From NCBI RefSeq assembly GCF_027172205.1, contig NC_070614.1, positions 47,308,001-47,372,000 on the forward strand: a stretch of DNA of 64,000 nucleotides, in the 5' to 3' direction. Shown here in pieces: positions 19,307 through 29,278 of this stretch (position 1 is the stretch's first letter; the number at the start of each line of letters is the position of its first letter). The notes under the pieces are model-generated. The model did not search any database and was not told the origin of the DNA. It worked only from the letters and a program-made list of their open reading frames with translations. Source of the stretch: Podarcis raffonei (taxonomy: Eukaryota > Chordata > Lepidosauria > Squamata > Lacertidae). The translations under genes and the position numbers were made by a program.

Positions 19307-19747
19307 ATGATTCTTTGGTTAAACCTCCTTCTCTTCTTGACAGTTCTCCCAGGTAATATTTCTCTCACTGGAAATCCTGGGGATTTGCACACTTTTCTAC
19401 ACACTTTTCCCCTGACTCTCTTTCTTCCATTTTTTAGGCTGTCATACGGAGGTTCAGTTGGTGGAAACTGGAGGAGGTGCGGTAGCTCCTGGAGGCTCCC
19501 TCCGCCTCTCCTGCAAGGCTTCAGGATTCACCTTTACTAGTTATGATATCCACTGGATTCGTCAGGCTCCTGGGAAAGGACTGGAGTGGGTGGCTAGAGT
19601 TAGCAGCCCTTCTGGAAGTAGCCAATGGTATAATTCCAAGGTTCAGGGACGCTTCACCATCTCCAGAGACAATCCTCAAACTTCAGCCTATTTGCAAATG
19701 AACAGCTTGAAGCCTGAGGACTCTGCCTTGTATTACTGTGCAAGAGA
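19307..19747 (+). CDS. IGHV: V9: complete C-family VH segment
   Basis: Exon 1 is 19307-19352 ([16 protein letters not shown], donor GTAATA). The ATG at 19307 is preferred over the in-frame ATG at 19292 because V16 lacks the upstream one and all families share a 46-nt exon. Exon 2 is 19438-19747, leader end CHT, mature start [10 protein letters not shown]. Residues fit IGHV3-type clan [48 protein letters not shown] and LYYCAR. The [12 protein letters not shown] stretch and VQGRF are family marks. Intact. A dead E relic (V10) follows about 30 bp past the RSS. Confidence 0.92.
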
Positions 19748-19786
19748 CACAGTGACAACTTCTGCTTTCCTGCTTGTACAAAAACC
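19748..19786 (+). other. V9 23-RSS
   Basis: CACAGTG, 23-bp spacer, perfect ACAAAAACC (19778-19786). Confidence 0.92.
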
Positions 19787-19818
19787 CCAGAAGCTCCTTC
19801 AGAGCAGATGCTGCAAAT

Positions 19819-20000
19819 AACTTGGCAAAGGATTGGAATGGCTTACTTGGTATTATGATCCCACCTCCTGGGTACAGTTTTTTATTCTTCTGCAATGCAA
19901 GGGCAATTATGGGCCTCTAAAGGTGACTCCAACTTCCATCTGCCGATGAACAGCCTAAGAGCAGAAGACACGGCCTTGTACTACTGTGTGAGAGACACGG
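19819..20000 (+). pseudogene. V10: E-family V relic behind V9
   Basis: Same truncated relic as V6, beginning at GKGLEWL in FR2, but with the 2nd-CYS kept (LYYCVRDT) and one extra T in a poly-T run. No FR1, leader, promoter or RSS. Confidence 0.75.
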
Positions 20001-20411
20001 GGCTTGTCCACACTTCTGTTTCTCCAGCACTTAGAAAGAATGGGTCTAAGATGTTTTCTGCATGTCCCATGCTTTCTAGGCATAGGACTAAGGGGTGTCT
20101 GGTTTGCCACACCACTTTTCCAAAGAAAGTCCATTCTTTACCACAAATGTCATTCCACAGAAGAAAACCCCATTGACGTTTGCTCCTATTCAACAGTAAA
20201 CAGCAGGTTTTCCTGGGGGAAAGTGGTGAAACAAGTGGAAGTGTGGAAGAGACAACAGTATGAGGGATCCCAGCAGACCTAAGGGGGAAAAACCTGTTCC
20301 CTGCATTCAGTAAAGAGATCCCAGAGGGGGGAGCAGAGAACCATGAATCAGAAACCCACAAGCAGACATAACCAAGTAAGATATTATGCAATAACTATTA
20401 TATAACTATTA

Positions 20412-20776
20412 GGGACTTGGATGGCGCTGTGGATAAAAGCCTCAGCGCCTAGGGCTTGCCGATCGAAAGGTCAGCGGTTTGAATCCCCGCGGCGGGGTGC
20501 GCTCCCATTGCTCGGTCCCAGCGCCTGCCAACCTAGCAGTTCGAAAGCACCCCCGGGTGCAAGTAGATAAATAGGGACTGCTTACTGGCAGGAAGGTAAA
20601 CGGCGTTTCCGTGTGTGGCTCTGGCTCGCCAGAGCAGCGATGTCACGCTGGCCACGTGACCCAGAAGTGTCTCTGGACAGCGCTGGCCCCCGGCCTCTTG
20701 AGTGAGATGGGCGCACAACCCTAGAGTCTGTCAAGACTGGCCCGTACGGGCAGGGGTACCTTTACTTTTACCTTTT
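20412..20776 (+). mobile_element. full-length Sauria-type SINE
   Basis: Starts GGGACTTGGATGGCGCTGTG, has a GGTTTGAATCCC B box and a GTGCAAGTAGATAAATAG core, and ends in TACCTTTACTTTTACC. It is flanked by the 15-bp duplication ATTATATAACTATTA (20397-20411, 20777-20791). Absent from the paralogous sites near 11910, 55795 and 62645. Confidence 0.93.
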
Positions 20777-20799
20777 ATTATATAACTATTATATTAACT

Positions 20800-21768
20800 T
20801 TTATCTGTTACATCTACCTCGTTGAAGCTTAGCACCAGCACCCCACAGGGATGTGTGCTAAGTCCCTACCTATACACATTGTACACATATGTCTGCATAT
20901 CATCTGATCCATCTACAGTAATTATTAAGTTTGCAGATGATTACTACCATAATGGGCCTAATTGCAGGCGGAGAAGAAACAGCGTACAGGGGGGGATGTT
21001 CAAAAAATATCTACATGGTGCTTAGACAATAACTTGCACCTAAATATTAGTAAGACAAAGGAGATGGTGTTGGACTTCTGGAGGAAGAGAGGGGAAAATG
21101 CCCCGTTGTATATCGGGGGGGGGGCTGTGTAGAGAGAGTCTCCTCCTTTAAAGTCCTTGGAGTTTACCTTAGTGAGGACCTCACTTGGAAAATCAACATA
21201 ACTCAGGTGGTCAGAAAGGCCCATTTCCTCCATTTTCTCAGGGTCTTGCGAAAGAATAATGTGAAACAACAACTGATGAACTCCTTTTACTGGTCCACAA
21301 TAGAAAGTGTCCTGTCATATTGTATCGCAGTGTGGTATGCTGGCCTGACAGCCATGGACAGAAAGTCTCTACAGAGGGTGGTGAATACAGCACATGGTAT
21401 CAGGGCTGTTCCTTGAGTCCGCTAGATGACATTGTAAGGGTTCGTAGCCTTAGGAGAACGAGAAAAATTCTCAGGAATGACTCACACCCTGGCCAGCACC
21501 TCTTTAATCTTCTACCGTCGGGCAGGAGATAAAGAAGTATAATCAGCTGTACCAACAGGCTAAAAAATAGCTTCTATCTGTGGGCTGTTAAGCTGTTGAA
21601 CGGAAAATAACATAGCACAACTGACTTGCGAGGTGGTGTGTTGTGCGATAAGCACACAGAGTGCAAAGAGATTGAGTGTTTGGGTGGGAGGGAGGCTCGG
21701 TTAGGCTCGGTTAATTTCATTGTACACAGGTTGTACATTGACAATAAAGGTATTAGTATTATATTAAC
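20800..21768 (+). mobile_element. CR1/L2-superfamily LINE 3' part (Rex-like), longest copy
   Basis: Encodes, with frameshifts, STPQGCVLSPYLYTLYT, IIKFADD, an NTLEW-like C-terminal region and SVLSYCIAVWYAGLTAMDRK. It ends CATTGACAATAAAGGTATTA. The copies at 11920, 55805 and 62650 are internally deleted versions. Confidence 0.75.
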
Positions 21769-22482
21769 AATACACAGTGCTTTTTTTCGGGGGGGGACGC
21801 ATACCCCTAAACATTTTGTGAAACTTAGTTGGCCTCATTGAGGGGCAGTATTTCAATATCAGTAGGAAAATGAGAATACCCCTAAACATTATTTTTAGTA
21901 GAAGAGCAAAGCACTGACAATACTGAACAATAGTTCTAATGTAAGGTGGTTTTAATGGCAATAAATGAATAAGTTTGTAAAAACAATTTGAAATGATAAT
22001 TCAATCACCAAAATGAAAAACAACAGATAAAAATTCCGCCAAGGCACTTCCTTGTCATCTCCCAGATGTTCTCCAGCAGAAGCTTATTCAGTGTAACATG
22101 AGCCAAACTTCTCTCTGTTTTGAGGGGGGTGGGGAAGGAGGTTGAGTTGGCCGGAGCTGATGGGAATTATAGTCCACAATGATCAGTGGGGACCAGGTTG
22201 ACGGATGTTGAGCTCAGTCTCTTGGAATATTATGTCCCAAGGCTGGATATTAAACTATCCTTAATGAGTGTCCTGGTTGAAAGCACCAGGAGTAGAGATT
22301 CTGCAAGCAGTTTCATTTGTAGCTAGATTCCATTCAGTTTTACTTAAATACCTTGAGCCAACTTCCTCACTCTGTTCCTCGCCAAGCAGATCAGCAGCAA
22401 TTCTTTGATAGCCCGAAGTCACACATATGACTATTGAGATTGGGTTGCTGAAGGCCTGTGCTGCTCTTTTATTCCGACAGGT
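21769..22482. other. D-family upstream flank
   Basis: Unique-looking sequence shared with 12651-13110, 56545-57000, 63120-63811 and, more diverged, 39030-39330. No gene was found. Confidence 0.6.
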
Positions 22483-22490
22483 ATGCAAAT
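22483..22490 (+). promoter_or_regulatory. V11 octamer
   Basis: ATGCAAAT in GGTATGCAAATTCAT, 140 bp upstream of the ATG. Confidence 0.75.
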
Positions 22491-22622
22491 TCATAGGCAG
22501 CTTCCTGTTTGAACCTGCCATATACGTTCCCTGCCCCTGTGATACCCACTCAAACTATCATTGTGTGTCCTGCCTGGGTTGCCACTTTCTTCTTAACCCT
22601 TCTCCTAGTAAAAGAAGGAAAA

Positions 22623-23059
22623 ATGACACCTTGGTTTCCAGGTGTTTTCCTTTTAGTAATATTCAAAGGTATTTGTTCTTCTTTCATATAGGACAACTGT
22701 TATATTATAGTGGATAATGAACCCAGAGTTTAATTCTAGGTTTTTCTTTTAGGTGTCCAGTCACAAATCCAGCTCAAAGAATCAGGAGGGGGTGTCAAAA
22801 GGCCTGGAGACACCCTCCGCCTCTCCTGCCAAGCCTCTGGGTTCAACTTCAGAGGCTATGAAATGCACTGGGTGAGACAAGCTCCTGGAAAGGGCCAGGT
22901 ATGGGTGGCCCTTATAGGTACATCTTCAACTCCCATTTACTACTCAGATTCTGTCAAAGGAAGATTTACCATTTCCCGGGATGATTCAAGCAGCCAGCTG
23001 TCTTTGCAAATGAACAACTTGAAACCAGAGGACACTGCTGTTTATTACTGTGCAAGGCA
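22623..23059 (+). CDS. IGHV: V11: complete D-family VH segment
   Basis: Exon 1 is 22623-22668 ([15 protein letters not shown] plus one base, donor GTATTT); exon 2 is 22753-23059 after TTTTAG. The leader ends GVQS, as in mammalian IGHV3, and the mature chain starts [52 protein letters not shown] and TAVYYCAR are present with an open frame. FR2 reads GKGQVWVA instead of GKGLEWVA, a change at normally conserved positions. The RSS heptamer is CACAATG. Probably able to rearrange but perhaps poorly. Confidence 0.88.
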
Positions 23060-23098
23060 CACAATGAGAGGAAGTAAATCTAACCTCAGACAAAAACT
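23060..23098 (+). other. V11 23-RSS with CACAATG heptamer
   Basis: CACAATG (23060-23066), 23-bp spacer, ACAAAAACT (23090-23098). Confidence 0.82.
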
Positions 23099-24598
23099 TT
23101 CCTTTGCAAACTTATTAGAAAAAATGTTTCTGGTAGCAGCAAATGAAGTGGTTAGTTCAAGCTAAAACCTTAATTGGAAACTGGCCCCATTGCTTATCTT
23201 TGGATTTGAACTGTGCTCTTGGAGTATCGTGGACCAGTTGTGAGAGACACAGTGACCCTCTTCAGGTGTTCTGAAACACTATCTATGGAATGAGGATGGA
23301 AGATGCTCCATCCCTTCCCCCTGTTCTGCTATCTTTCCATATTGAGTAGGAAGGTCTGAAGTAGGCGTGTAACTATTTGGTTGATATTGTGGCATTCCTG
23401 ATCACGGGAAGGGCTATAAACATGTTCAGCCAAACCTGCTTAAATTCCCCTTTCCGAAGCACGAGGTGGTGGAGACCAAGGGCATGGGCATGGGCTGCAC
23501 AGACATCCGTACTCCCTCTACATACTTTAACCCCCACCCCCAATTGCTTTGAATGCTTGAGTGGGGCTGAATTTCTTGCACATGTGGATCTGGAAGAGAG
23601 GCCAGCAACAAAGACCTTGTATCAGTGCATCCCCAGGAATATGTCATGTCCCAAAGGAGCAACCCGATTGCTAGAGCCATACCCTCCAACATTCCTCAAA
23701 TGAAAATAGGGACATTTCTCATTCCCCGTCAGCTTGACTCTCCATTTTTTGGGTCCCCCCAACCCGAGCATTTCCTATACCCCAACAGTAAACAGCACAC
23801 ACACCCTCCACCACTCCGGGAAACCCCCTTAATCCTGATTTCTTCCTTTCCAGGGCAGCCCTGCTCTCTGCCTGTCCCTCAGAGTCACTGTGTTACACAG
23901 AGCTGAGCCTCAGTTGCCACTATATCTCCTCCTTCTCTCCAGCAGCTGCTATGAGATCCCCAAGAGAGGAGGCTAGAGGCGGCAGCCATGGGGATGCCAT
24001 GGGGAGGCAACAGGATGCTGCATCGCAGCTGCCACAGCCACAGCCACCGTCACTCAAGAGAAGTGCTGGCTCACAGTCCTCCCTGAACTTGGCAGCAGCA
24101 GCACTGGCTGGTTGGAATAAGAACATTCTTTCTCCTTCTTTCTTTGTATTTTTTTCTCCCCACTTGTTCCTTTTATCTTATTGTATCATGAACATGTTCT
24201 CATTTCATAATATATTTCATGGTATATTTGGGTCCAATACTGTCCATTTCATTTGCCTCATGATGCCCTCCAGAAACATGTGGAAGCATTCATAGAGCTG
24301 CCAGTCATCCAGGACCTGTAGAGCAAAATCTGGAATAGTGTGTGATATGACTGGGAATTGCCTTTCCATCTGCAAGCAAGTCCAAGCGGGTCTGTTGGGA
24401 TGGTTGACTCTGAGTAGTAGACAAAACAAATTCATGCTCCAGAGATACTTTTTGCTCTTTTATTCTGAGAAGGATATGGAAATCTGTTGTGCTCCCACCT
24501 GCTAAACTTGCACATTAGGAAATAACATGCTCGTTTCAAAACCCAGGCTTACCTTCAGAGCCAAAGGGTTGTAGTAATGCTTTTATATATTGATAGGT
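23099..24598. other. V11-V12 intergenic
   Basis: No gene. About 23670-23760 (CCCTCCAACATTCCTCAAAT) looks like a dispersed repeat, with a weak echo at 33460. 23940-24110 is a GC-rich CAG-rich patch. 24300-24560 resembles the upstream flank of V21 (46190-46500). Confidence 0.4.
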
Positions 24599-24606
24599 AT
24601 GCAAAT
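24599..24606 (+). promoter_or_regulatory. V12 octamer
   Basis: ATGCAAAT in GGTATGCAAATTTTC. Confidence 0.7.
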
Positions 24607-24722
24607 TTTCACTGACCATTTCCTCTTTAAATCAGGCAGACATCCGATCTTCCTCAACTACAAGTCCCTGAATTGCTGGGGCCAGGTTTTGCTCAACCCT
24701 CTTCAAGCACTAGTCAGGGGAA

Positions 24723-25157
24723 ATGATACTTTTACTTCTTCTTGTTTTCTTTTCAACAATTGTTGGAGGTAAATCCATTATTTCAAATGAAGAAGGATTA
24801 GATATTCTGGCAATTGATGGTGTGCAAAATGTCTCATTAGGATCTCTTCCTTTCTAGGTATCCAATCAGAGGTCCGACTAGAAGAATCTGGAGGGGACAT
24901 CAAAAGGCCAGGAGAGTCCCTCCGCCTCTCCTGTCAAGCCTCTGGGTTCACCTTCAGCAGCTATGTCATGTACTGGGTGAGACAAGCACCAGGAAAAGGC
25001 TTGGAATGGGTGGCATCTATATCTGAAAGGTCATCTAAAATTTACTACTTGGATAAAGTGAAGGGGCGCTTCACCACCTCCAGGGACAATTCAAACAGCC
25101 TTCTCTATCTGCAAATGGACAGCCTGACAGCAGACGACACAGCTGTGCAAGAAGAGA
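24723..25157 (+). pseudogene. V12: D-family VH lacking the YYC motif
   Basis: Leader exon 24723-24768 (MILLLLLVFFSTIVG, donor GTAAAT) and exon 2 from 24858 ([14 protein letters not shown]) are sound through [25 protein letters not shown] and [14 protein letters not shown]. There TATTACTGTG is missing: GCTGTG runs straight into CAAGAAGAG. The 10-bp loss lies between two TGTG repeats, removes Tyr-Tyr-Cys104 and shifts the frame. Promoter, splice sites and RSS remain, so the segment may rearrange but cannot give a normal domain. Confidence 0.88.
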
Positions 25158-25196
25158 CACAGTGAGAGGAAGTGAATCTGAAGGCAGGCAAAAACT
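25158..25196 (+). other. V12 23-RSS
   Basis: CACAGTG, 23-bp spacer, nonamer GCAAAAACT (25188-25196). Confidence 0.82.
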
Positions 25197-26096
25197 GTCC
25201 TTCCCTCACAGCCCCTCACCTTATATGGATTCTATGAACATAACAGAGTGGTTCCTTCTATAACACAAATTATGAAAATTGTATTGTGAAATACAATTGG
25301 GGAAAGACCACAGAGAGAGAGAGGTGAGGGTAGAAACTGGTCTACCAAATAAAGGGAAATTTTACATTTGATGCTCTACTACTTCTGCCTGTGTCTCAAT
25401 ATACCAGGGGCATGTGACACACCAAAGGTGGCAGAATAATGGAATGTGGCTCTTGGGTGCCACAGGTTTGCCAGCAAGAGAGGCAGAGCTGGGAAGCAGA
25501 GAAAACAGAAGTTCCTCTCTCTTGCGTCTCCCCTTCCACTCTGCTGCTGCTGTTAACCCTTTGGGAGCCAAACAGCAGGAAACTCTTGGCTGCTCCAACC
25601 AGAGAGCATGGAAAGCATATGTGCCATCTAAGAGGGGGAGAGCGAGGGGCTGAGGGCCCCCGAGTTTTCAAGTAGGGGACCAGCCCCCCATATGCATCAG
25701 CATGCTCACTTTAATCCTGCAGCCCATGTTGGCATGGCGCACAGCTTTCGGCATGCGCGACTGAGGTAAGTATGATGCACCATGTTTGAGCACAGCATGG
25801 GCATGGCATACAATGTGTGTGATGATATCAGCACACTGTGCAGCATGCTGACATCACTTGCACTCACTGGCACCCTCAAGCCCGGTAGCAAGGCAGTGCA
25901 CTTGACAGAGAGGCACTTGACTTGCAGGGTATTCATCCACTTGGGGGGCAGCCTCCTCAGATATTGTATGGGGGGCCTGAAGGGAGCTTGGCTACTAGGA
26001 GATGATACCAATGGAAGGCAGGCAGGAACTTACCCTGACACTAACACAGATTTTACCAGCTCTTTTATATATGGCTCATTGTTGGAGGAAGGGCTC
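25197..26096. other. V12-V13 intergenic
   Basis: No gene or recognisable repeat; several short unconserved reading frames on both strands. Confidence 0.4.
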
Positions 26097-26159
26097 ATGC
26101 AAATTCCTCATGGAGACTGTGGGATTATTGGGGCAGATGTTATCTCCTTCAATATAAAT
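26097..26159 (+). promoter_or_regulatory. V13 octamer and TATA box
   Basis: ATGCAAAT 26097-26104 and TATAAAT 26153-26159, the B-family arrangement. Confidence 0.8.
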
Positions 26160-26227
26160 TGTTCCTTTTCTCCCTGACCCAAAGCCTCCTCTTTCCTACC
26201 TCTCTAGCACATTACTTTCTTAATATA

Positions 26228-26687
26228 ATGAAGTTATTGTGGTTCTTGTTGTCTTTGGTGGCCAGTACAAAAGGTAAGTGCAAAGTCTGTGGGAAGTTCA
26301 AAATATTAGTGTATTTCAAGTGGTGATTATGTGACGTTCAAACACTCATTGAAATCTTCTCTGTTTCCAAGGGGTCTTCTCCGATGTTCAACTTGTATCA
26401 TCTGGGCCAGGAATGGTGAGACCAGGAGAGGACCTCAGCCTGCTCTGTAAAGTCACAGGTTTCTCCATCTCCACTCAGTCTTCTGTCTGGCACTGGTTCC
26501 GTCAAGCTGCTGGAAAAGGTCTAGAATGGATTATAGCAGTACACCCCTATGATGGGACTAAGTGGTACGCCCCTTCTCTGAAGAGCCGAATAACCATTTC
26601 TTCAGATTCTTCCAAGAACGAGTTTTCTCTCCAGCTGAACACTCTGGCAGCTGCCGACTCTGCAGTGTATTTTTGTGCCAGACAATA
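26228..26687 (+). CDS. IGHV: V13: complete A/B-related VH segment
   Basis: Exon 1 is 26228-26273 ([15 protein letters not shown] plus one base, consensus donor GTAAGT); exon 2 is 26372-26687 after TCCAAG, leader end GVFS. Mature start [57 protein letters not shown] and VYFCARQ are present. It mixes A-like ([14 protein letters not shown]) and B-like ([19 protein letters not shown] promoter) features and sits outside the duplicated cassettes, so it may be near the ancestor of both. Intact, likely functional. Confidence 0.9.
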
Positions 26688-26726
26688 CACAGTGAGACAC
26701 AGCAATTGGTGCTGTGTACAAAAAGA
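26688..26726 (+). other. V13 23-RSS
   Basis: CACAGTG, 23-bp spacer, ACAAAAAGA (26718-26726). Confidence 0.9.
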
Positions 26727-27250
26727 GGAAACTGATTTTGAATGCAGAAATGTGGTTCTAATAAATGACGATCAATAAATAAGTATGTCAAAACCATGTG
26801 AAATGAAAATCAACACAAAGTGAGACAAGGTATCTTGGGGCTATATTCTGTTTCTTTCAGAAACAGAATCTCTGTTTTCTGTTCTGTGCATGTAAGATAC
26901 AGCAACATCATATACATGAAATATCCTACCCTAACCCAGAGGTTGGTGTTTAGGCAATACATGAACATAATATCCAAATAACATAATTTTCTCAGACTAC
27001 CATTTGTATAGAAGGTGATAAATGTTTTATGTTAAAGAAATACCTTTTATAATGTGAGGGAAGTCATCTGTTTTCATTTTTACATAATACAGTAAAAGTG
27101 AACAGTTACAAAACAGTCTTCATGCCAGGTTTTTAAATTTAATTTTCCACAAGTGCTATTTGCCATACTTTGGTGGCCCAATGTACCTCCCTATTATGAG
27201 CCTGTATTAATATTGCCCCCTCTTGTGTTGACAAACTTCTGCAAAGCCAT
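26727..27250. other. V13-V14 intergenic
   Basis: No gene. About 27205-27250 matches the E-family promoter flank before V20 (about 43950-43995): GTATTAATATTGCCCCCTCT against CATATTAATACTGTGCCCTC, with the octamer decayed. Confidence 0.5.
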
Positions 27251-27252
27251 GA

Positions 27253-27480
27253 GTTGATCTGTGCCACTGTTGGGCTTGATATTAACAGGTACTGTAATTC
27301 CTGGTTCATGCAGAAACTTGGCAAAGGATTGGAATGGTCCTTTTGGTTTAATAGCTCTGAGGTCAATTGCTATTCTTCTGAAATAGAAATGTGACTCTTG
27401 GTTTCGGAAGGTAGCTCCATTTTCCATCTATCTGCACATGAGAAGCCTGAAAGCAGAAGACATTGTATTGCTGTGCAAGA
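27253..27480 (+). pseudogene. V14: E-family VH pseudogene
   Basis: Begins within FR1 at CTGTGCCACTGTTGGGCTTG (C-ATVGLDIN), continues RYCNSWFMQKLGKGLEW and runs into a TGA in early FR3. FR3 traces follow (CTGCACATGAGAAGCCTGAA). The promoter-proximal flank is joined directly to FR1, so leader exon, intron and FR1 start were deleted. A perfect ACAAAAACC lies at 27505-27513, but a CACACAA heptamer is only about 17 bp before it. Confidence 0.8.
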
Positions 27481-27647
27481 CACACAAATCCCACTAGACC
27501 TCAGACAAAAACCGTTTGTTCCATTCACTTTAGTAAAGAGTTCCCAGAGGGGGCACCACAGAACCACAAAACAGAAATTTACAGAACAGGGCTGACATCA
27601 GAAGGGAATATGTTTAACAATAGCTATTAATTAATACTATTATCATC

Positions 27648-29040
27648 ACTGCTGCTGCACCGTGAGTGTGAGGGAAGGCCGCTCCCTCCTCAGGCTATTT
27701 CCATCTGGCCTAGGGGGCGGGGCCCAGACTCACCTTCGCCACGGCTTTAAGAGGCCTCATTGAGGCATTGGGACATCGCTGCTGCTGCACCGTGAGTGTG
27801 AGGGAAGGCCGCTCCCTCCTCAGGCTATTTCCATCTGGCCTAGGGGGCGGGGCCCAGACTCACCTTCGCCACGGCTTTAAGAGGCCTCATTAAGGCATTG
27901 GGACATTGCTGCTGCTGCACCGTGAGTGTGAGGGAAGGCCGCTCCCTCCTCAGGCTATTTCCATCTGGCCAGGGGGCGGGGCCCAGACTCACCTTCGCCA
28001 CGGCTTTAAGAGGCCTCATTAAGGCATTGGGACATTGCTGCTGCTGCACCGTGAGTGTGAGGGAAGGCCGCTCCCTCCTCAGGCTATTTCCATCTGGCCT
28101 AGGGGGCGGGGCCCAGACTCACCTTCGCCACGGCTTTAAGAGGCCTCATTGAGGCATTGGGACATCGCTGCTGCTGCACCGTGAGTGTGAGGGAAGGCCG
28201 CTCCCTCCTCAGGCTATTTCCATCTGGCCTAGGGGGCGGGGCCCAGACTCACCTTCGCCACGGCTTTAAGAGGCCTCATTGAGGCATTGGGACATCGCTG
28301 CTGCTGCACCGTGAGTGTGAGGGAAGGCCGCTCCCTCCTAAGGCTATTTCCATCTGGCCTAGGGGGCGGGGCCCAGACTCACCTTCGCCACGGCTTTAAG
28401 AGGCCTCATTGAGGCATTGGGACATTGCTGCTGCTGCACCGTGAGTGTGAGGGAAGGCCGCTCCCTCCTCAGGCTATTTCCATCTGGCCTAGGGGGCGGG
28501 GCCCAGACTCACCTTCGCCACGGCTTTAAGAGGCCTCATTGAGGCATTGGGACATCGCTGCTGCTGCACCGTGAGTGTGAGGGAAGGCCGCTCCCTCCTC
28601 AGGCTATTTCCATCTGGCCTAGGGGGCGGGGCCCAGACTCACCTTCGCCACGGCTTTAAGAGGCCTCATTGAGGCATTGGGACATTGCTGCTGCTGCACC
28701 GTGAGTGTGGGGAAAGGCCGCTCCCTCCTCAGGCTATTTCCATCTGGCCTAGGGGGCGGGGCCCAGACTCACCTTCGCCACGGCTTTAAGAGGCCTCATT
28801 GAGGCATTGGGACATTGCTGCTGCTGCACCGTGAGTGTGGGGGAAGGCCGCTCCCTCCTTAGGCTATTTCCATCTGGCCTAGGGGGCGGGGCCCAGACTC
28901 ACCTTCGCCACGGCTTTAAGAGGCCTCATTGAGGCATTGGGACATTGCTGCTGCTGCACCGTGAGTGTGGGGGAAGGCCGCTCCCTCCTCAGGCTATTTC
29001 CACCTGGCCTAGGGGGCAGGGCCCAGGCTCACCTCTGTGA
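27648..29040. repeat. tandem array of 130-bp units (L2 LINE 5' end)
   Basis: Eleven copies of a 130-bp GC-rich unit; CGTGAGTGTG recurs at 27661, 27791, 27921, 28050, 28180, 28310, 28440, 28570, 28700, 28830 and 28960. Each unit carries GGGGGCGGGGCC, a GC-box-like motif, and CTTTAAGAGGCC. Units differ by only a few bases; the last is more diverged. The array ends about 240 bp before the LINE reading frame and lies in the same orientation, so it is best read as its multi-unit promoter/5' UTR. Confidence 0.9.
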
Positions 29041-29278
29041 CAGCTTTAAGGACACTGGTGCTGCTGCAGCAAATGTTAAAGATGTTTTTATATATTTTAA
29101 GATGTTTTAAAGGTGTTTTTATTGTTTATTCTGTTGTACCACCGTGAATGGTGGTTTTTATCTACGTATTTTTGTTTTGTTCCGTTTTGTTTTGGTTTGG
29201 GGTTGGATATTAAGTGGGGTGGGATTGGTTTTGTTTGGGTATAATTGCTTTTGGTTGTTTTGTTTTTCTATTCTGTAA

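Noticed and set aside
20412-20500. Possible tRNA gene
   Set aside because: A and B boxes belong to the tRNA-derived head of a SINE with a 15-bp duplication; no cloverleaf is kept.
27648-29040. Regular repeats as a CRISPR array
   Set aside because: Units are contiguous 130-bp tandem copies without spacers, in a vertebrate locus, and lead into a LINE frame.
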